Shown: piece by piece, positions 19,384 to 29,657 of the stretch | Layout: every line of letters starts with the position of its first letter | Numbering within the stretch: position 1 is the stretch's first letter | Assembly: GCA_041861885.1 (NCBI GenBank) | Contig: JBGVUE010000001.1 | Coordinates: 2,220,001-2,284,000 of the forward strand | Origin: Haloimpatiens sp. FM7315 | GTDB taxonomy: Bacteria; Bacillota; Clostridia; Clostridiales; Clostridiaceae | Reading direction: 5' to 3' | Length of the DNA: 64,000 bases | The notes under the pieces: model-generated | The model's input: only the letters and a program-made list of their open reading frames with translations | Databases searched by the model: none | Told to the model about the DNA's origin: nothing | Made by a program: the position numbers and the translations under genes

Positions 19384-20260
19384 TTATTTTAAATCTATTT
19401 TTTTGTAATATGATTTTGGAGCCATTCCAAAGAACTTTTTAAAGGACCTTATAAAATTTGAGTAATCACCAAAACCACATATTGCACATACTAAGCTAAT
19501 ATTTTTCCCTTCTCTATAAGATCTTTTGCCATTATAAGCCTTTTATTCTGTACATACTTATGTACAGTAACTCCTGTATGTTCTTTAAACTTATGCATAA
19601 GATAATATTTATTTAAATAAAATCTAGAAGCCAGTGAATTTATGCTTAAATCTTCCTTTAAATTTTTATTTATGTATTCAAGTATTTTGTTAATATCTTC
19701 ATCATATTTTACATCTACCAAAACCTTAGAATCTATCCCCCTAAAAATAACCTATTTATGTACACTATGAATTGAAGAAATATTGAATTTCTTAGAACTT
19801 CACTTCCAAACTCTGTATCAAAACATGCATTTTCCAAAGAAGAAAGCAGCTCCCTTAAAATAGAATTATCTTCATCATCCAATCTAAAAAGATTAAACTT
19901 CTCTCTTTGGGCTATCTGAAAACAATTTAAAAGATTGGTATTCTTACTATTGTGTCTATTTAAAAAAGATGAGTTTACCCATATAACTATTCTCTCGTAA
20001 GTCTTTTCTGAATTAATAACTGGTTTATGGATTGCATTACTGTTAACTAAGAGCATATCTAAAGGCTTTAGTTTGTATGCCTTTCCCTCAATAAGATAGG
20101 TTACATCTCCTGATATAAATATAATTATTTTATTAAAATCATGATAATGGTATTTAAAATCCATATCTTTATTATCTTTTAAATGAAAAAATTTAAAATC
20201 TTCTTTTAAATACCCTTTCTTATAATTATCACCAAATTCTTCCATGATATTGTATTTCAC
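19384..20260 (-). CDS. AraC-family transcriptional regulator with cupin-like sensor domain (two frameshifts)
   Basis: Restored length is about 292 residues. The N-terminal 160 residues form an AraC-type cupin sensor (FKYHYHDFNKIIIFISGDVTYLIEG), and the C-terminal 100 residues carry two helix-turn-helix motifs (SINSLASRFYLNKYYLMHKFKEHTG and AICGFGDYSNFIRSFKKFFGMAP). The frame breaks at a T5 run near 19735-19745 and an A5 run at 19500-19504 (plus-strand T-run); adding one base to each gives continuous protein ending at 19384. It sits divergent from asd with about 200 bases between, but there is no direct evidence for what it controls. The start is uncertain: GTG 20260 or ATG 20245. Confidence 0.82.
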
Positions 20261-20371
20261 TCCTCAAAGCATTTTTGCAATATATTAAGCATTTAAAGCA
20301 TTAGATATGGCAAATAATATTAGTATACTAATATTATATTAAAGTTTCAAAATTTAAGCTATAGGTTAAAA

Positions 20372-20445
20372 AGTAAATAAAAATCTAAAATTCACATATG
20401 ATTTTTATTTACTATATTATATAATAAATAAAAGTAAATAAAAAT
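20372..20445. repeat. inverted and direct repeat in the asd leader
   Basis: AGTAAATAAAAATC at 20372-20385 is repeated inverted and perfectly as GATTTTTATTTACT at 20400-20413, and 13 bases of it recur directly at 20433-20445, just before the asd ribosome binding site. It can form a 14-bp hairpin, or it could be a set of operator half-sites. Low sequence complexity lowers the confidence. Confidence 0.5.
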
Positions 20446-20462
20446 AAATTGGAGGTATAAAA

Positions 20463-21541
20463 ATGAATTCAAAACTTAGAGTAGGAATACTTGGTGCTAC
20501 TGGATTTGTAGGTCAGAGACTTGTAACATTATTAGAAAATCACCCTTACTTTGAAATTAATTTATTAGCCGCAAGTAAAAATTCAGAAGGAAAAAGTTAT
20601 TATGAATCTATAAGAAATAGATGGAAATTAGATAAATCTATACCTGAAAAAGTAAAAAACATGATAGTTAAAGACCTACACAATATAGATGAAATAAAAG
20701 ACAAAGTGGATTTAGTATTCTGCGCTGTTAATATGGAAAAAGCTGAAATTCAAAAGCTAGAAGAAGACTATGCAAAAGCTGAAATTCCTGTTATATCAAA
20801 CAATTCAGCTCATAGAGGAACTTCTGATGTACCTGTTATAGTTCCAGAAATAAACCCAGAACATTTAGAAATTATAAAAGAGCAAAAAAACGTTTAGGAA
20901 CTAAAAAAGGATTTATCGTTGCAAAACCTAATTGTTCCATACAAAGTTATGTTCCAGCTATAAATCCTCTTATGGATTTCAAACCAAAGAAAATATTAGT
21001 TTCCACTTACCAAGCTATTTCTGGAAGCGGGAAGATTTTCTCTGATTGGCCTGAAATAATAGATAACGTTATACCTTTTATTGGTGGAGAAGAAGAAAAA
21101 AGTGAAAAAGAACCTTTAAAACTATGGGGACATATTGAAAACAATAAAATAGTAGATGCAAAAGAGCCTATAATTTCAGCACAGTGTATTCGCGTTCCTG
21201 TATCTGACGGACATTTAGCTACAGTTTATGTTTCTTTTGAAAAGAAACCTTCAAAAGAAGAAATTCTTAAGCTTTGGAAAGAATATAAAGGAGTTCCTCA
21301 AATTTTAAATCTTCCAAGTGCACCAAAACAATTTTTAACTTACTTTGAAAAAGAAAATAGACCTCAGACAAAATTAGATAGGGATATAGAAAACGGAATG
21401 GGTATAAGTATAGGAAGACTTAGAGAGGATAACTTATTCCAGTACAAATTTGTTTGCTTAGCACATAATACTTTAAGAGGTGCAGCTGGCGGCTCCGTAC
21501 TTACAGCCGAACTTCTAAAAGCAAAGGGATATTTAGATTAA
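20463..21541 (+). CDS. asd: aspartate-semialdehyde dehydrogenase (one frameshift)
   Basis: Restored length is about 359 residues, matching the long fungal/archaeal-like subclass found in many clostridia. The NADP-binding GATGFVGQRL is at the N-terminus, and the active-site Cys is in KPNCSIQSY. It reduces aspartyl phosphate to aspartate semialdehyde, the branch point to lysine/diaminopimelate, threonine and methionine. The frame ends at 20897 unless the A7 run at 20885-20891 gains one A; the repaired segment reads EQKKRLGTKKGFIVAKPN. Because the enzyme supplies peptidoglycan precursors, a true null is unlikely. ATG follows TTGGAGG. Confidence 0.94.
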
Positions 21542-21556
21542 ATATATATTTAAATC

Positions 21557-21598
21557 AAAAGTAATCTAACTTTGAAAACTAAGTTAGGTTACTTTTTT
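21557..21598. terminator. bidirectional intrinsic terminator
   Basis: Stem GTAATCTAACTT / AAGTTAGGTTAC with a T-run, between convergent asd and the deacetylase gene. Confidence 0.85.
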
Positions 21599-21601
21599 AT
21601 A

Positions 21602-22353
21602 TTATTTTTTTCTGACTCTAAAATGGTACTCAGGAGTATCTTTAGTTATGGTTTTAAATTCATAGTTTTTATCTTTATAATACTTTATGATCTTTGGAAG
21701 GGCCTTGCAGGTATTTTTATTTGTGGAATCGCAGTGCATAAGCAAAGTTATGCTATAAAATTTATCACTGCCTTTAGTTCCCTCTAAGTATAACTTTTCA
21801 GGTGGAATATTGTGATCAATTCCATCAGATAGCTGCATATTCCAGTCAAAAACCTTAAATCCCTTTGAATGAATTCTATCTAAAAATTCTTCATCTAAAT
21901 GGTTTAAACTTCCACCTGGAAACCTTATAATATTAGCTTTTACTCCAAGTACACTATATATTTCCTCATTGCACAAAAGCATTTCTTCCATAAAAGACTC
22001 TTTGCTTTTATATATTTTATTAAAATCATGAGTAAAAGTATGCATTCCTATACTATGTCCCTCTTTATAAATTCTCTTTACTACATCTTCTCTTCCTTCA
22101 ATTTTATTCCCAATTAAAAAAAGGTTCCTTTAATTTCATTCTCTTTTAATATGTCTAATACCTCACCTGTAATATTTTTGCTAGGTCCATCATCAAAGGT
22201 TAAATATATAATCCCCTTTGGGCTGCTATTTTTAACCTTTGTTTTATCCTTTGCATTAGCATCTTTTACATCGTATTTTAATATACTTAAAACTGCCACT
22301 ATTAAACAAAATATAATAAAACTAAGACAAAAAGTTTTTTTGTATTTTATCAT
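21602..22353 (-). CDS. polysaccharide deacetylase, NodB-like, membrane-anchored (one frameshift)
   Basis: Restored length is about 250 residues. A membrane anchor (residues 6-25) is followed by a NodB homology domain: YLTFDDGPSKN holds the catalytic Asp and a metal Asp, SIGMHTFTHD the metal-binding His pair, and IIRFPGGS the substrate-groove motif. It removes acetyl groups from peptidoglycan or related sugars outside the membrane. The frame ends at 22114 unless the T7 run at about 22121-22127 (A-run on the plus strand) is read as eight, which yields …KGTFFLIGNKIEGRED…. A second deacetylase of the PdaA type is at 62.5 kb and is distinct in sequence. Confidence 0.88.
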
Positions 22354-22440
22354 TTTTTCAACCGCTTTCTATAATTATATTGATAAATCTCAAATATATC
22401 TTTCCATCTTATTTTTTTTATACTTTAAATAATAGTGAAC

Positions 22441-23351
22441 CTATACCTTAAAATTTAAATCTTTACACATCAATTCTTTACCTAAATGGGTATTTTCAAA
22501 AATATCTTTAGCCCTAGGTAAAAACTCCTCAGGAGAATTTAAAGAAGGGCTAAAATGGGTAAGCCACAACTCTTTAGCTTCTGACTTCTTTGCCATAGTT
22601 GCAGCTTCGCTAAAAAGCATATGCTTATTATTCATAGCCTTCTCTAAATAGGTATCCTCTCCATACATTCCTTCACATATAAATAAATCTGAATTTCTAG
22701 CAAAATTAACAATACTATTACTAGGTCTTGTATCTGTACAGTAACACACCTTTAGCCCTTTTCTATTATCTCCTAGTACCATATCGGGAGTTATAACTTT
22801 GTCATTTAACACAACTTCATAGCCATTTTGAATTTTATTCCAATATGTAACTGGTATATTTAAGGCTTCAGCTTTTTCCTTATTAAACTTTTTATTTCTC
22901 TTAATTTCTATGCAGTAAGATACACAAGGGACACTATGGTCTGTGTAAATCGCCTTTATTGTATATTCATTAAATTTAAATTCATCCATACCTTCTTCTT
23001 TTATTTCAACTAGTTCTAATTCAAAAGGGAGATATGGTAGTATAACCATCATTCCTTTTATAATTTTTTTAAACCTATTGGTCCCATAATTGTAACCTTT
23101 TCTTTTCTGTCACTGTTTCCCATAGTAGACAAAAGTCCCGGAAGACCTACAATATGATCTGGATGATAATGAGTTAAACATATTAAATCTATTTTTTTAA
23201 TTCCCCATCCTAGACTTTTTAAAGCCACTTGAGTCCCTTCACCACAGTCTATTAAAATCATTCTTCCATTATAACTTCCCAGCATAGCTGTAAGATTTCT
23301 TCCTGGAAGTGGCATAGTCCCTCCAGAACCTAATAAAGAAATTTTAAACAT
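22441..23351 (-). CDS. rnz: ribonuclease Z (one frameshift)
   Basis: Restored length is about 303 residues. The metallo-beta-lactamase-type zinc motif [16 protein letters not shown] is near residue 60, TDHSVPC and TDTRP follow, and HFSPS is close to the C-terminus, all standard for tRNase Z. The enzyme trims the 3' trailer of precursor tRNAs lacking an encoded CCA. The frame stops at 23058 until the A7 run at about 23064-23070 (T7 on the plus strand) gains one base, giving [21 protein letters not shown] has AAGGTG six bases upstream. Confidence 0.93.
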
Positions 23352-23449
23352 TTTATCACCTTCTAGTAATATTTAATATTACACTATAGATTTATAATAA
23401 ATCAACTTAACCTTAAAAAATAAGCACATAAAATATAATTCTTAACATA

Positions 23450-23492
23450 AAAAAATTGTATAGCATTTTTCATAAAATTGCCATACAATTCT
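23450..23492 (-). terminator. terminator after the purine permease gene
   Basis: Minus-strand stem AATTGTATGGCA / TGCTATACAATT followed by T7. Confidence 0.8.
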
Positions 23493-23532
23493 TTATATTA
23501 ATATCATTTTAAATATTTATTAAATATATACC

Positions 23533-24945
23533 CTACATTTGAAGAGCAAATTTAAGTATAAATAGTGCTGTAAATATATACATCATAGGGCTAACTTCTT
23601 TTAATTTTCCTTTAAATAATTTTATCAAAGTGTAGAATATAAACCCAATTGCTATACCATTTGCTATACTATAAGTAAATGGCATCATAGCTAATGTAAA
23701 GAAAGCAGGAACTGCTTCTTCAAGGTTATTAAAGTCAATACCCATGATAGATGACATCATAAGTATACCTACTACGATTAAAGCTGGTGCTGTAGCAAAA
23801 CCCGGTACTATACCTATTAATGGAGAAATAAATAAAGTAAGTAAGAAACATATTGCAGTTACAACAGATGTTAATCCAGTTCTTCCACCTGCACTTATGC
23901 CAGAAAGACTTTCTACATAAGTTGTTACATTACTTGTACCAATTAAAGCTCCAATAGAAGTAGCTGTTGCATCAGCAAACAATGCTCTATCTAATTTCTT
24001 AGGGAATCTTCCCTTTGATAGTTCTTTTTCATCAAAAATATCTGTTTTAGATGTAGTTCCAACAAGTGTTCCTATAGTATCAAAAGTATCTACAAGACTG
24101 AAAGATATGATTATAGTTATAATTGACATAAATCCAATGTTTGAAGAAAATAAATCCTTAAAACTCAATTTCAAAAATGTAGGTGCCAAACTTGGTGGCA
24201 TGCTTATTATGTTGCTATGAGGTATAAATATATTCAAATTAATTCCAAAAGATGATTGAACTATAACTCCTAAAATAGTAGTTATAATAATTCCTATAAG
24301 CATTGCACCCTTTACATCTTTTACCATCAAAATTATAATTATTAAAAGACCTATAAAAGCTAGTAACGTAGCTGGACTACTTATATTACCAAAAGCCACT
24401 AAAGTAGCTGGATCTGAAACAATTAAGCCAGCTTCTTTAAGACCAATTAGTGCAATGAAAAGTCCAATTCCTGCACCAATAGCTTTTTTAATACTTTCCG
24501 GTATAGCATTAATAATTGCAATCCTAACCTTGGTTAATGTAATAATTATATTAATAACACCACAAATGAAAACTGCTGCCAAAGCTCCAGTCCATGGAAT
24601 TTTACATTTTAAAACAACATAAAAAGTAAAAAACGCATTCATTCCCATGCCAGCTGCTTGTGCAAAAGGAGCATTAGCAAATAACCCCATAATAAGGGTG
24701 GCTATAACTGCGGATAAAACAGTAGCAACAAAAATAGCACCAATTATCTTGTCATTACCTATTGATAATCCAGCCTTAACTGCGTCTGACCCAAGAATTC
24801 CTTTACCATTCATTCCTGCCATCATAAGCATATTTGGGTTAACAAAAATTATGTATGCCATAGTTATAAAAGTAGTTATGCCTGCTATGATCTCAGTACG
24901 AACATTAGTATGATTTTCTTTTAATTTGAAAAACTTTTCTAACAT
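23533..24945 (-). CDS. NCS2/AzgA-type purine permease
   Basis: 470 residues with about 12-14 hydrophobic segments. The motifs EIIAGITTFITMAYIIFVNP, GMGMNAFFTF, ATATSIGALIGTSNVTTYVES and SAGGRTGLTSVVTA place it in the adenine/guanine/hypoxanthine branch of the nucleobase:cation symporters. A guanine-type purine riboswitch lies upstream, supporting guanine or hypoxanthine as substrate. It has a strong terminator on each side and is monocistronic. ATG is preceded by GGGGGTG. Confidence 0.95.
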   Translation of the reverse strand: MLEKFFKLKENHTNVRTEIIAGITTFITMAYIIFVNPNMLMMAGMNGKGILGSDAVKAGLSIGNDKIIGAIFVATVLSAVIATLIMGLFANAPFAQAAGMGMNAFFTFYVVLKCKIPWTGALAAVFICGVINIIITLTKVRIAIINAIPESIKKAIGAGIGLFIALIGLKEAGLIVSDPATLVAFGNISSPATLLAFIGLLIIIILMVKDVKGAMLIGIIITTILGVIVQSSFGINLNIFIPHSNIISMPPSLAPTFLKLSFKDLFSSNIGFMSIITIIISFSLVDTFDTIGTLVGTTSKTDIFDEKELSKGRFPKKLDRALFADATATSIGALIGTSNVTTYVESLSGISAGGRTGLTSVVTAICFLLTLFISPLIGIVPGFATAPALIVVGILMMSSIMGIDFNNLEEAVPAFFTLAMMPFTYSIANGIAIGFIFYTLIKLFKGKLKEVSPMMYIFTALFILKFALQM

Positions 24946-24968
24946 TTAATTCACCCCCGTAAAAAATA

Positions 24969-25006
24969 AATGCAGGTTATCAAAATTGGAGTGATAACCT
25001 GCATGT
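24969..25006 (-). terminator. riboswitch-controlled terminator
   Basis: Perfect minus-strand stem TGCAGGTTATCA / TGATAACCTGCA followed by TTTATTTTTT, between the purine aptamer and the permease gene. Confidence 0.88.
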
Positions 25007-25022
25007 AAAAATACAAACAAAA

Positions 25023-25095
25023 CCACTCATAGTAAGATAATTTTCTGGTCATCTTGTAGAGACGTCCGAACCATATTTTCGGACATATATGAGTA
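25023..25095 (-). promoter_or_regulatory. purine riboswitch, guanine type
   Basis: The minus strand reads ACTCATATATGTCC … AATATGG … GTCTCTACAAG … CTTACTATGAGT. P1 is ACTCATA/TATGAGT, the P2 arms are GTCCGAA/TTCGGAC, and the P3 arms AAGAT/ATCTT are present. The base that pairs with the ligand in J3/1 is C (ACTATG), which indicates guanine/hypoxanthine rather than adenine. It is expected to switch the terminator at 25006-24969 on when purine is abundant. Confidence 0.92.
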
Positions 25096-25235
25096 AAATT
25101 ATTAAATTGTTCTTATTAATAAATAAAATCCGTTGCTACACTAAAATATTACTATATATTTTAAGTATAGTCAATATAAATATGAACATTTTTTTAAAAT
25201 AAATATGTATTATTCGTATAAAACCTTTTGTAATT

Positions 25236-26234
25236 TTACACAAGTTTAAATATAAACATAATAATTCCTGATAAAATCATGCATACTGGTATTGTAAGTA
25301 TCCATGCCCATACAATGCTTCTAGCAACTCCCCATTTTACAGAAGATAGACGTTTGGCAGCACCAACCCCCATTATTGAAGTAGATATTATATGAGTTGT
25401 GCTTACCGGTGCTCTTAGCATAGTTGCTATAAATATTACAATAGCAGCTCCTGTTTCTGCAGCAAAACCATTTACTGGTGCAAGTCTTGCCATATTAATG
25501 CCCATAGTTTTTATAATTCTACGTCCTCCTGTGCAGGTTCCTAAAGCCATTGCAAAAGCACAGCATATTTTAACCCATATTGGTATGTGAAAATAGGTTA
25601 TAAATCCACCGCTTAATAGTGTCATTGTTATAATACCCATAGATTTTTGAGCATCATTTGCCCCATGATTAAAAGCCATGAAAGCCGCTGAAGCTATTTG
25701 GGCCTTGGAAAAAAACTTTGAAACCGACCTTGGTTTAGCAGAGCGAAGAATCCAGTACAATAAAATCATTATAAAATATCCAATTATAAAACCTATTAAG
25801 GGCGATAGAAATAACCATAACACTACTTTAGTAATAAAACTATGCCAATTAATTATCAAAAATGAACTTTTATATATAATTGACGCACCCAAAAGCCCAC
25901 CTATTAATGCATGAGAAGAACTATTTGGTATTCCAAAATACCATGTGATAAGGTTCCAAATAATTGCAGCAACTAATGCTGCAATTATAACCATTTGAGA
26001 TATAAGTTTTGGATCCACTATATCAGCTCCTATGGTCTTTGCAACCTTTACACTAATAAATGCACCAATAAGATTCAATGTTGCTGACATTATTATAGCT
26101 TCTTTTAAGGTTAATACCTTTGTTGATACCGAAGTTGCTATTGCATTTGCTGTATCGTGAAAGCCATTAATGAAGTCAAATATTAATGAAAATACTATTA
26201 TTATTACTGTAACTATCAAAGTGTAATTAAGCAT
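25236..26234 (-). CDS. pit: low-affinity inorganic phosphate transporter, Pit family
   Basis: 332 residues, at least eight hydrophobic segments. The two PiT signatures are visible: GFHDTANAIATSVST near residue 24 and FNHGANDAQKSMGIITM near residue 198. It moves metal-phosphate complexes across the membrane with cation symport. It overlaps the DUF47 gene by eight bases, the usual arrangement for Pit accessory proteins. Substrate could include sulfate in some relatives, but phosphate is more likely. Confidence 0.93.
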   Translation of the reverse strand: MLNYTLIVTVIIIVFSLIFDFINGFHDTANAIATSVSTKVLTLKEAIIMSATLNLIGAFISVKVAKTIGADIVDPKLISQMVIIAALVAAIIWNLITWYFGIPNSSSHALIGGLLGASIIYKSSFLIINWHSFITKVVLWLFLSPLIGFIIGYFIMILLYWILRSAKPRSVSKFFSKAQIASAAFMAFNHGANDAQKSMGIITMTLLSGGFITYFHIPIWVKICCAFAMALGTCTGGRRIIKTMGINMARLAPVNGFAAETGAAIVIFIATMLRAPVSTTHIISTSIMGVGAAKRLSSVKWGVARSIVWAWILTIPVCMILSGIIMFIFKLV

Positions 26235-26849
26235 TTTTCATTACAACTCCTTCAATAATATTGGCAAGATCCTCACATCCATTTAGTACATTTTCAAGGC
26301 GTTCATATATCTCTTTCCATATTATTATTTCAATATCTAAGGTTTTTCCATTAAATAATTCTTTAATGGTCCTTTTAAATAATATATCTCCATCATCTTC
26401 TATTCTATTTATTTCAACTACCTTTTTAGAAAGCATCTTACTTTTGTTTAGTAGTTTAAATTCCTTCATAAGCTCTATTGATTCCTTAGTAGCAGCTAGT
26501 ATTAAATCACAAAATGCAAGAGCATGCTGAGTTGACTTAGTCATATTAAACATAACAAATCTACTTGAAGTTCTCTCAATAAAATCATCAATATCATCAA
26601 GAGCCCTACCTATAGATACTATATCTTCCCTATCTATTGTGGTTATAAATGACCTATTTAACTCTTCCATAATGGAATGAAGCATTTTATCTCCCTCATG
26701 CTCCACCTTTTTTATTTCCTCATACTTGTCTTCTGCATTTTCCATGTCAGAGGCAAAATCTTTTAACATTTTTGCAGCTTTATAATTTATTTCTGAATAC
26801 CTAACGAACATGTCAAAAAACTTATCATTTTTGGTGTTAGACTAAACAT
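26227..26849 (-). CDS. DUF47/PhoU-like Pit accessory protein (frameshift at the 5' end)
   Basis: Restored length is about 207 residues, nearly all helical, with the PhoU-like repeat features EYEEIKKVEHEGDKMLHSIM and DREDIVSIGRALDDIDDFIE. The open frame visible without repair starts at 26811; adding one A to the A5 run opposite 26828-26832 joins it to an ATG at 26849 with GGGGGG upstream and the family-typical N-terminus MFSLTPKNDKFFDMF. These proteins are encoded next to Pit transporters and modulate them. Translationally coupled to pit. Confidence 0.9.
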
Positions 26850-27029
26850 GTTATCCCCCCTAGTTTAAAAAATACTGTAATAAACACATAATGAATTATA
26901 TACCTAAAAGGGAAAAAAGTATAATTTATTTTATTTAAGATTTATGTTACTAAATAGGACTTATTATAGTGTATAATGAATAAGTGTGTTATTCAACCCA
27001 TCACTTAACATAGGAAATGGAGGCATTTT

Positions 27030-27668
27030 ATGCACACTACTTTATTATTAATAAGACATGGTGAAACTGAATGGAATACACTTGGAAAATTTCAAGGTTG
27101 CAAAGATATAAACCTAACTGAAGAGGGAATTTTCCAAGCAACTTTACTTAATAAGAAAATTCAAAATTCCTTTGACTACATTTATACTAGTCCCTTAAAA
27201 AGAGCTATTGATACTTCAAATATTATTTGCGCTAATTCTTCATTAAAACCTGAAATCTATACAAATCTACGAGAAATAAATTTTGGCAAATGGGAAGGTC
27301 TTACATTAAATGAGATGAAAAAACTCTATCCAAAAGAATTTCAAGTTTGGAGAAATGATGATAAAATAGCCCCATTATGTGGAGGAGATTTAAGCCTTAA
27401 ACTAGCTAGCCTCAGGGCAAAGAAGGCAATATTAGATATTATAGAAAAACATAAAAGCAAAAGAATTGTAGTAGTAACCCACGGTGGACTTATAAGAGCA
27501 GGATTGATTGGATTATTTGACTGGAAAATGACTATGTATCATAAAATTGTTTTAGGAAATACCTCTATAACCAAATTAAAATTTGATGAAAATCTAAACC
27601 CTTTTATTGTAACTTTAAACGATACAAGTCACCTTCCTAAAAACTACACATCAAAATCATTAACTTAA
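27030..27668 (+). CDS. histidine phosphatase family protein (phosphoglycerate-mutase-like)
   Basis: 212 residues. LIRHGETEWNTLGKFQG carries the phosphorylated His near residue 9, SPLKRAIDT and the second catalytic His in VVVTHGGLIRAG are present. The size and motifs fit the PhoE/CobC branch of cofactor-independent-looking phosphatases rather than glycolytic mutase. No cobalamin genes are nearby, so alpha-ribazole phosphatase activity is not supported by context. ATG follows ATGGAGG. Confidence 0.88.
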   Translation: MHTTLLLIRHGETEWNTLGKFQGCKDINLTEEGIFQATLLNKKIQNSFDYIYTSPLKRAIDTSNIICANSSLKPEIYTNLREINFGKWEGLTLNEMKKLYPKEFQVWRNDDKIAPLCGGDLSLKLASLRAKKAILDIIEKHKSKRIVVVTHGGLIRAGLIGLFDWKMTMYHKIVLGNTSITKLKFDENLNPFIVTLNDTSHLPKNYTSKSLT

Positions 27669-27680
27669 CCTACAAATACA

Positions 27681-27756
27681 CAACTTTCGCATAGATAAAA
27701 TATAAGCCTAAAAAGCATTAATATTTTGTAAAAAGTTATTTTTATATGCGAAAGTT
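27681..27756. repeat. 13-bp inverted repeat between convergent genes
   Basis: CAACTTTCGCATA at 27681-27693 and its perfect complement TATGCGAAAGTTG at 27744-27756 enclose a 50-base A/T-rich loop. There is no T-tract, so it is not a classical terminator. It could be a structured 3' end or a small palindromic element. Confidence 0.6.
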
Positions 27757-27790
27757 GATTTCAATAACTTAAGCATAAATTTTAAAAGTT

Positions 27791-28763
27791 TTATGACTCT
27801 AATGCAGAATCTTGAATCTTTATATAATCATCTAACTCTTCAAGGGAACTTGTAATAAACTCATATATTAGATAATCGGGCTTAATAAAGTCAACTAAAC
27901 TACTTATTGATTTATCTTTAAAAGGTTTATGCCTATCTATATTCATTATGTGAATAAATACATCTTTATTTATCTCATTATAACTCAATTTTTTTCTTTA
28001 TCTTTACTTTTGTTTATTTGTTCTTTAACATAACTACCAGATAAAGAAGAGCTTAGATGTATGCCTTTTATAAAATTTTTCAATTCTCCCAACTTCGAAA
28101 TTGTATTAGTTAAATACTCTATAGCTTCTTTTTCATCTTTAAGGCTAATATTAGTATTCATAAGATGCCCTGTATCTAACATAAATCCTTTGTTTTTGTA
28201 ATTAACTTTTTCAAGTAATCTCATTGCCATGGATTTATCAAGAAAAGTAAGACCTGGCCACCATAAATTTTCAAATAAAAGCTTTACGTTAGTTTTTAAA
28301 TCCTTAAAGACTTCATTTACTAATTCTGCTGTAGCATCTATAACTTCACAGTCTGAATAGGTAAAATCATAAGTATAGGTGTGCTCTAACTGTACATGAG
28401 ACACATGAAAGACTACATATTTAGCCCCTATAAAACTAGCTACCATTATTTCCTTTCTATACTGCTCTATTATTTTTTTCTACTCAATCCACCATAATAT
28501 CTTTCTATATTGTCTTTAGTTTCAAATTGATCTATAAGTTTTTTATTATCTTTTCTCCAAAAATCTAGCCATATAGGATAATATTTTAAATGTATTCCTT
28601 TAACTAAAGTTTTAGGTATAACCTTATTATCCCATTCAATAGAATTTAAAAGTTCAATGCCATCAACATTATTCTTTTTTAAAAAACTTATTATTTCTTC
28701 ACTATTATAATTAAATCTTTCAAGGTCATGACTAAATGTTGAAAGATTAATAAGTTTTAACAT
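27791..28763 (-). CDS. sugar phosphate isomerase/epimerase, TIM-barrel (two frameshifts)
   Basis: Restored length is about 324 residues. The pieces together read as an AP-endonuclease-2-like TIM barrel: LINLSTFSHD at the start, YVVFHVSHVQLEHTYTYDFTYSD, LLFENLWWPGLTF (metal Glu), GFMLDTGHLMNT (metal Asp/His), and IKGIHLSSSLSG. The frame is lost at A7 runs opposite 28472-28478 and 27986-27993; one added base in each restores it. Family members isomerise sugars such as xylose or inositol derivatives; the substrate here is unknown. It lies 12 bases downstream of the CPBP protease gene, so the two are probably co-transcribed. Confidence 0.8.
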
Positions 28764-28775
28764 TTCACCATCCCC

Positions 28776-29657
28776 TTACTTATTCTTTTTTATATTTAAA
28801 AGTAAAATAATAATTCCTATAAACAAAACTATGGTAGTTGCAATACCTGCCTCAGGTCCGAATTGTCCCCCTGTAAATAATTCATTGCCTTTAAGATTTA
28901 AATCCATTATGCTTCCAATGTTTATCTCGTTTCCGCTAACTTCAAGGCCAAAAACATTTCCCTGTACAAAATTCCAAGCGCAATGAATACCACAGGCCCC
29001 TAATAAATCCTCAGTTTTAATAACATAAAGTCCAAAGAATATGCCAACTAAGCATATATTTATTATAGCCAGTAAACTTATTTCATTATTAAACAAATGA
29101 AATAATCCAAATAAAATTGAAGAAACAAATAGCCCTAAGGCGGCATTATATCTTGCACCAATCACATTCATAAGCCAGCCTCTGGTTAAAATTTCTTCCG
29201 TAGCACTTTGTACAGCCCAGCCAGGTAATACAATAAGTACGCTACTTAACGCAGCTACTCCAACTACGTAATTAGGTTTTGAATTAAGGGCTATATTCCC
29301 AGTTAAAAAAAGTATTAGAATTACTAAAGAAAACATAAGAAAGCCAATTAAAAACCCAATAAAATACTTCTTTAAACATCTGTCTTTTTTTATACCTAAA
29401 CTAGAAACTTTCAATCCTTCTACAAACCTAACCCATAAAAGGATAAGTATAATTGTAAATACCCCACTAAATACCAGTTCAATAAGGAATAAAACTGCTT
29501 GTGATTTAATGAATTTTATAAAACCAAAACTAAATAAGCTTCCTATAATTTCACCTACTATTATAAAAATTAAAGTTAAAATAATAGACAAAAAAATATT
29601 TGGCAAATATTTTGAATTTTTAGTTTCTCTAAACAGTCCTCTTTCATTAGAAACCAC
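28776..29657 (-). CDS. CPBP-family intramembrane metalloprotease
   Basis: 293 residues with about eight hydrophobic segments. The CPBP (CAAX/Abi) signatures are present: ATEEILTRGWLM near residue 148, FGLFHLFNN about 35 residues later, and HCAWNFVQG. Glu and His residues in these motifs form the intramembrane active site. In bacteria such proteins process peptides or provide self-immunity to bacteriocins; no bacteriocin genes are visible here. GTG at 29657 has AAGGAGG nine bases upstream. Confidence 0.9.
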   Translation of the reverse strand: MVSNERGLFRETKNSKYLPNIFLSIILTLIFIIVGEIIGSLFSFGFIKFIKSQAVLFLIELVFSGVFTIILILLWVRFVEGLKVSSLGIKKDRCLKKYFIGFLIGFLMFSLVILILFLTGNIALNSKPNYVVGVAALSSVLIVLPGWAVQSATEEILTRGWLMNVIGARYNAALGLFVSSILFGLFHLFNNEISLLAIINICLVGIFFGLYVIKTEDLLGACGIHCAWNFVQGNVFGLEVSGNEINIGSIMDLNLKGNELFTGGQFGPEAGIATTIVLFIGIIILLLNIKKNK

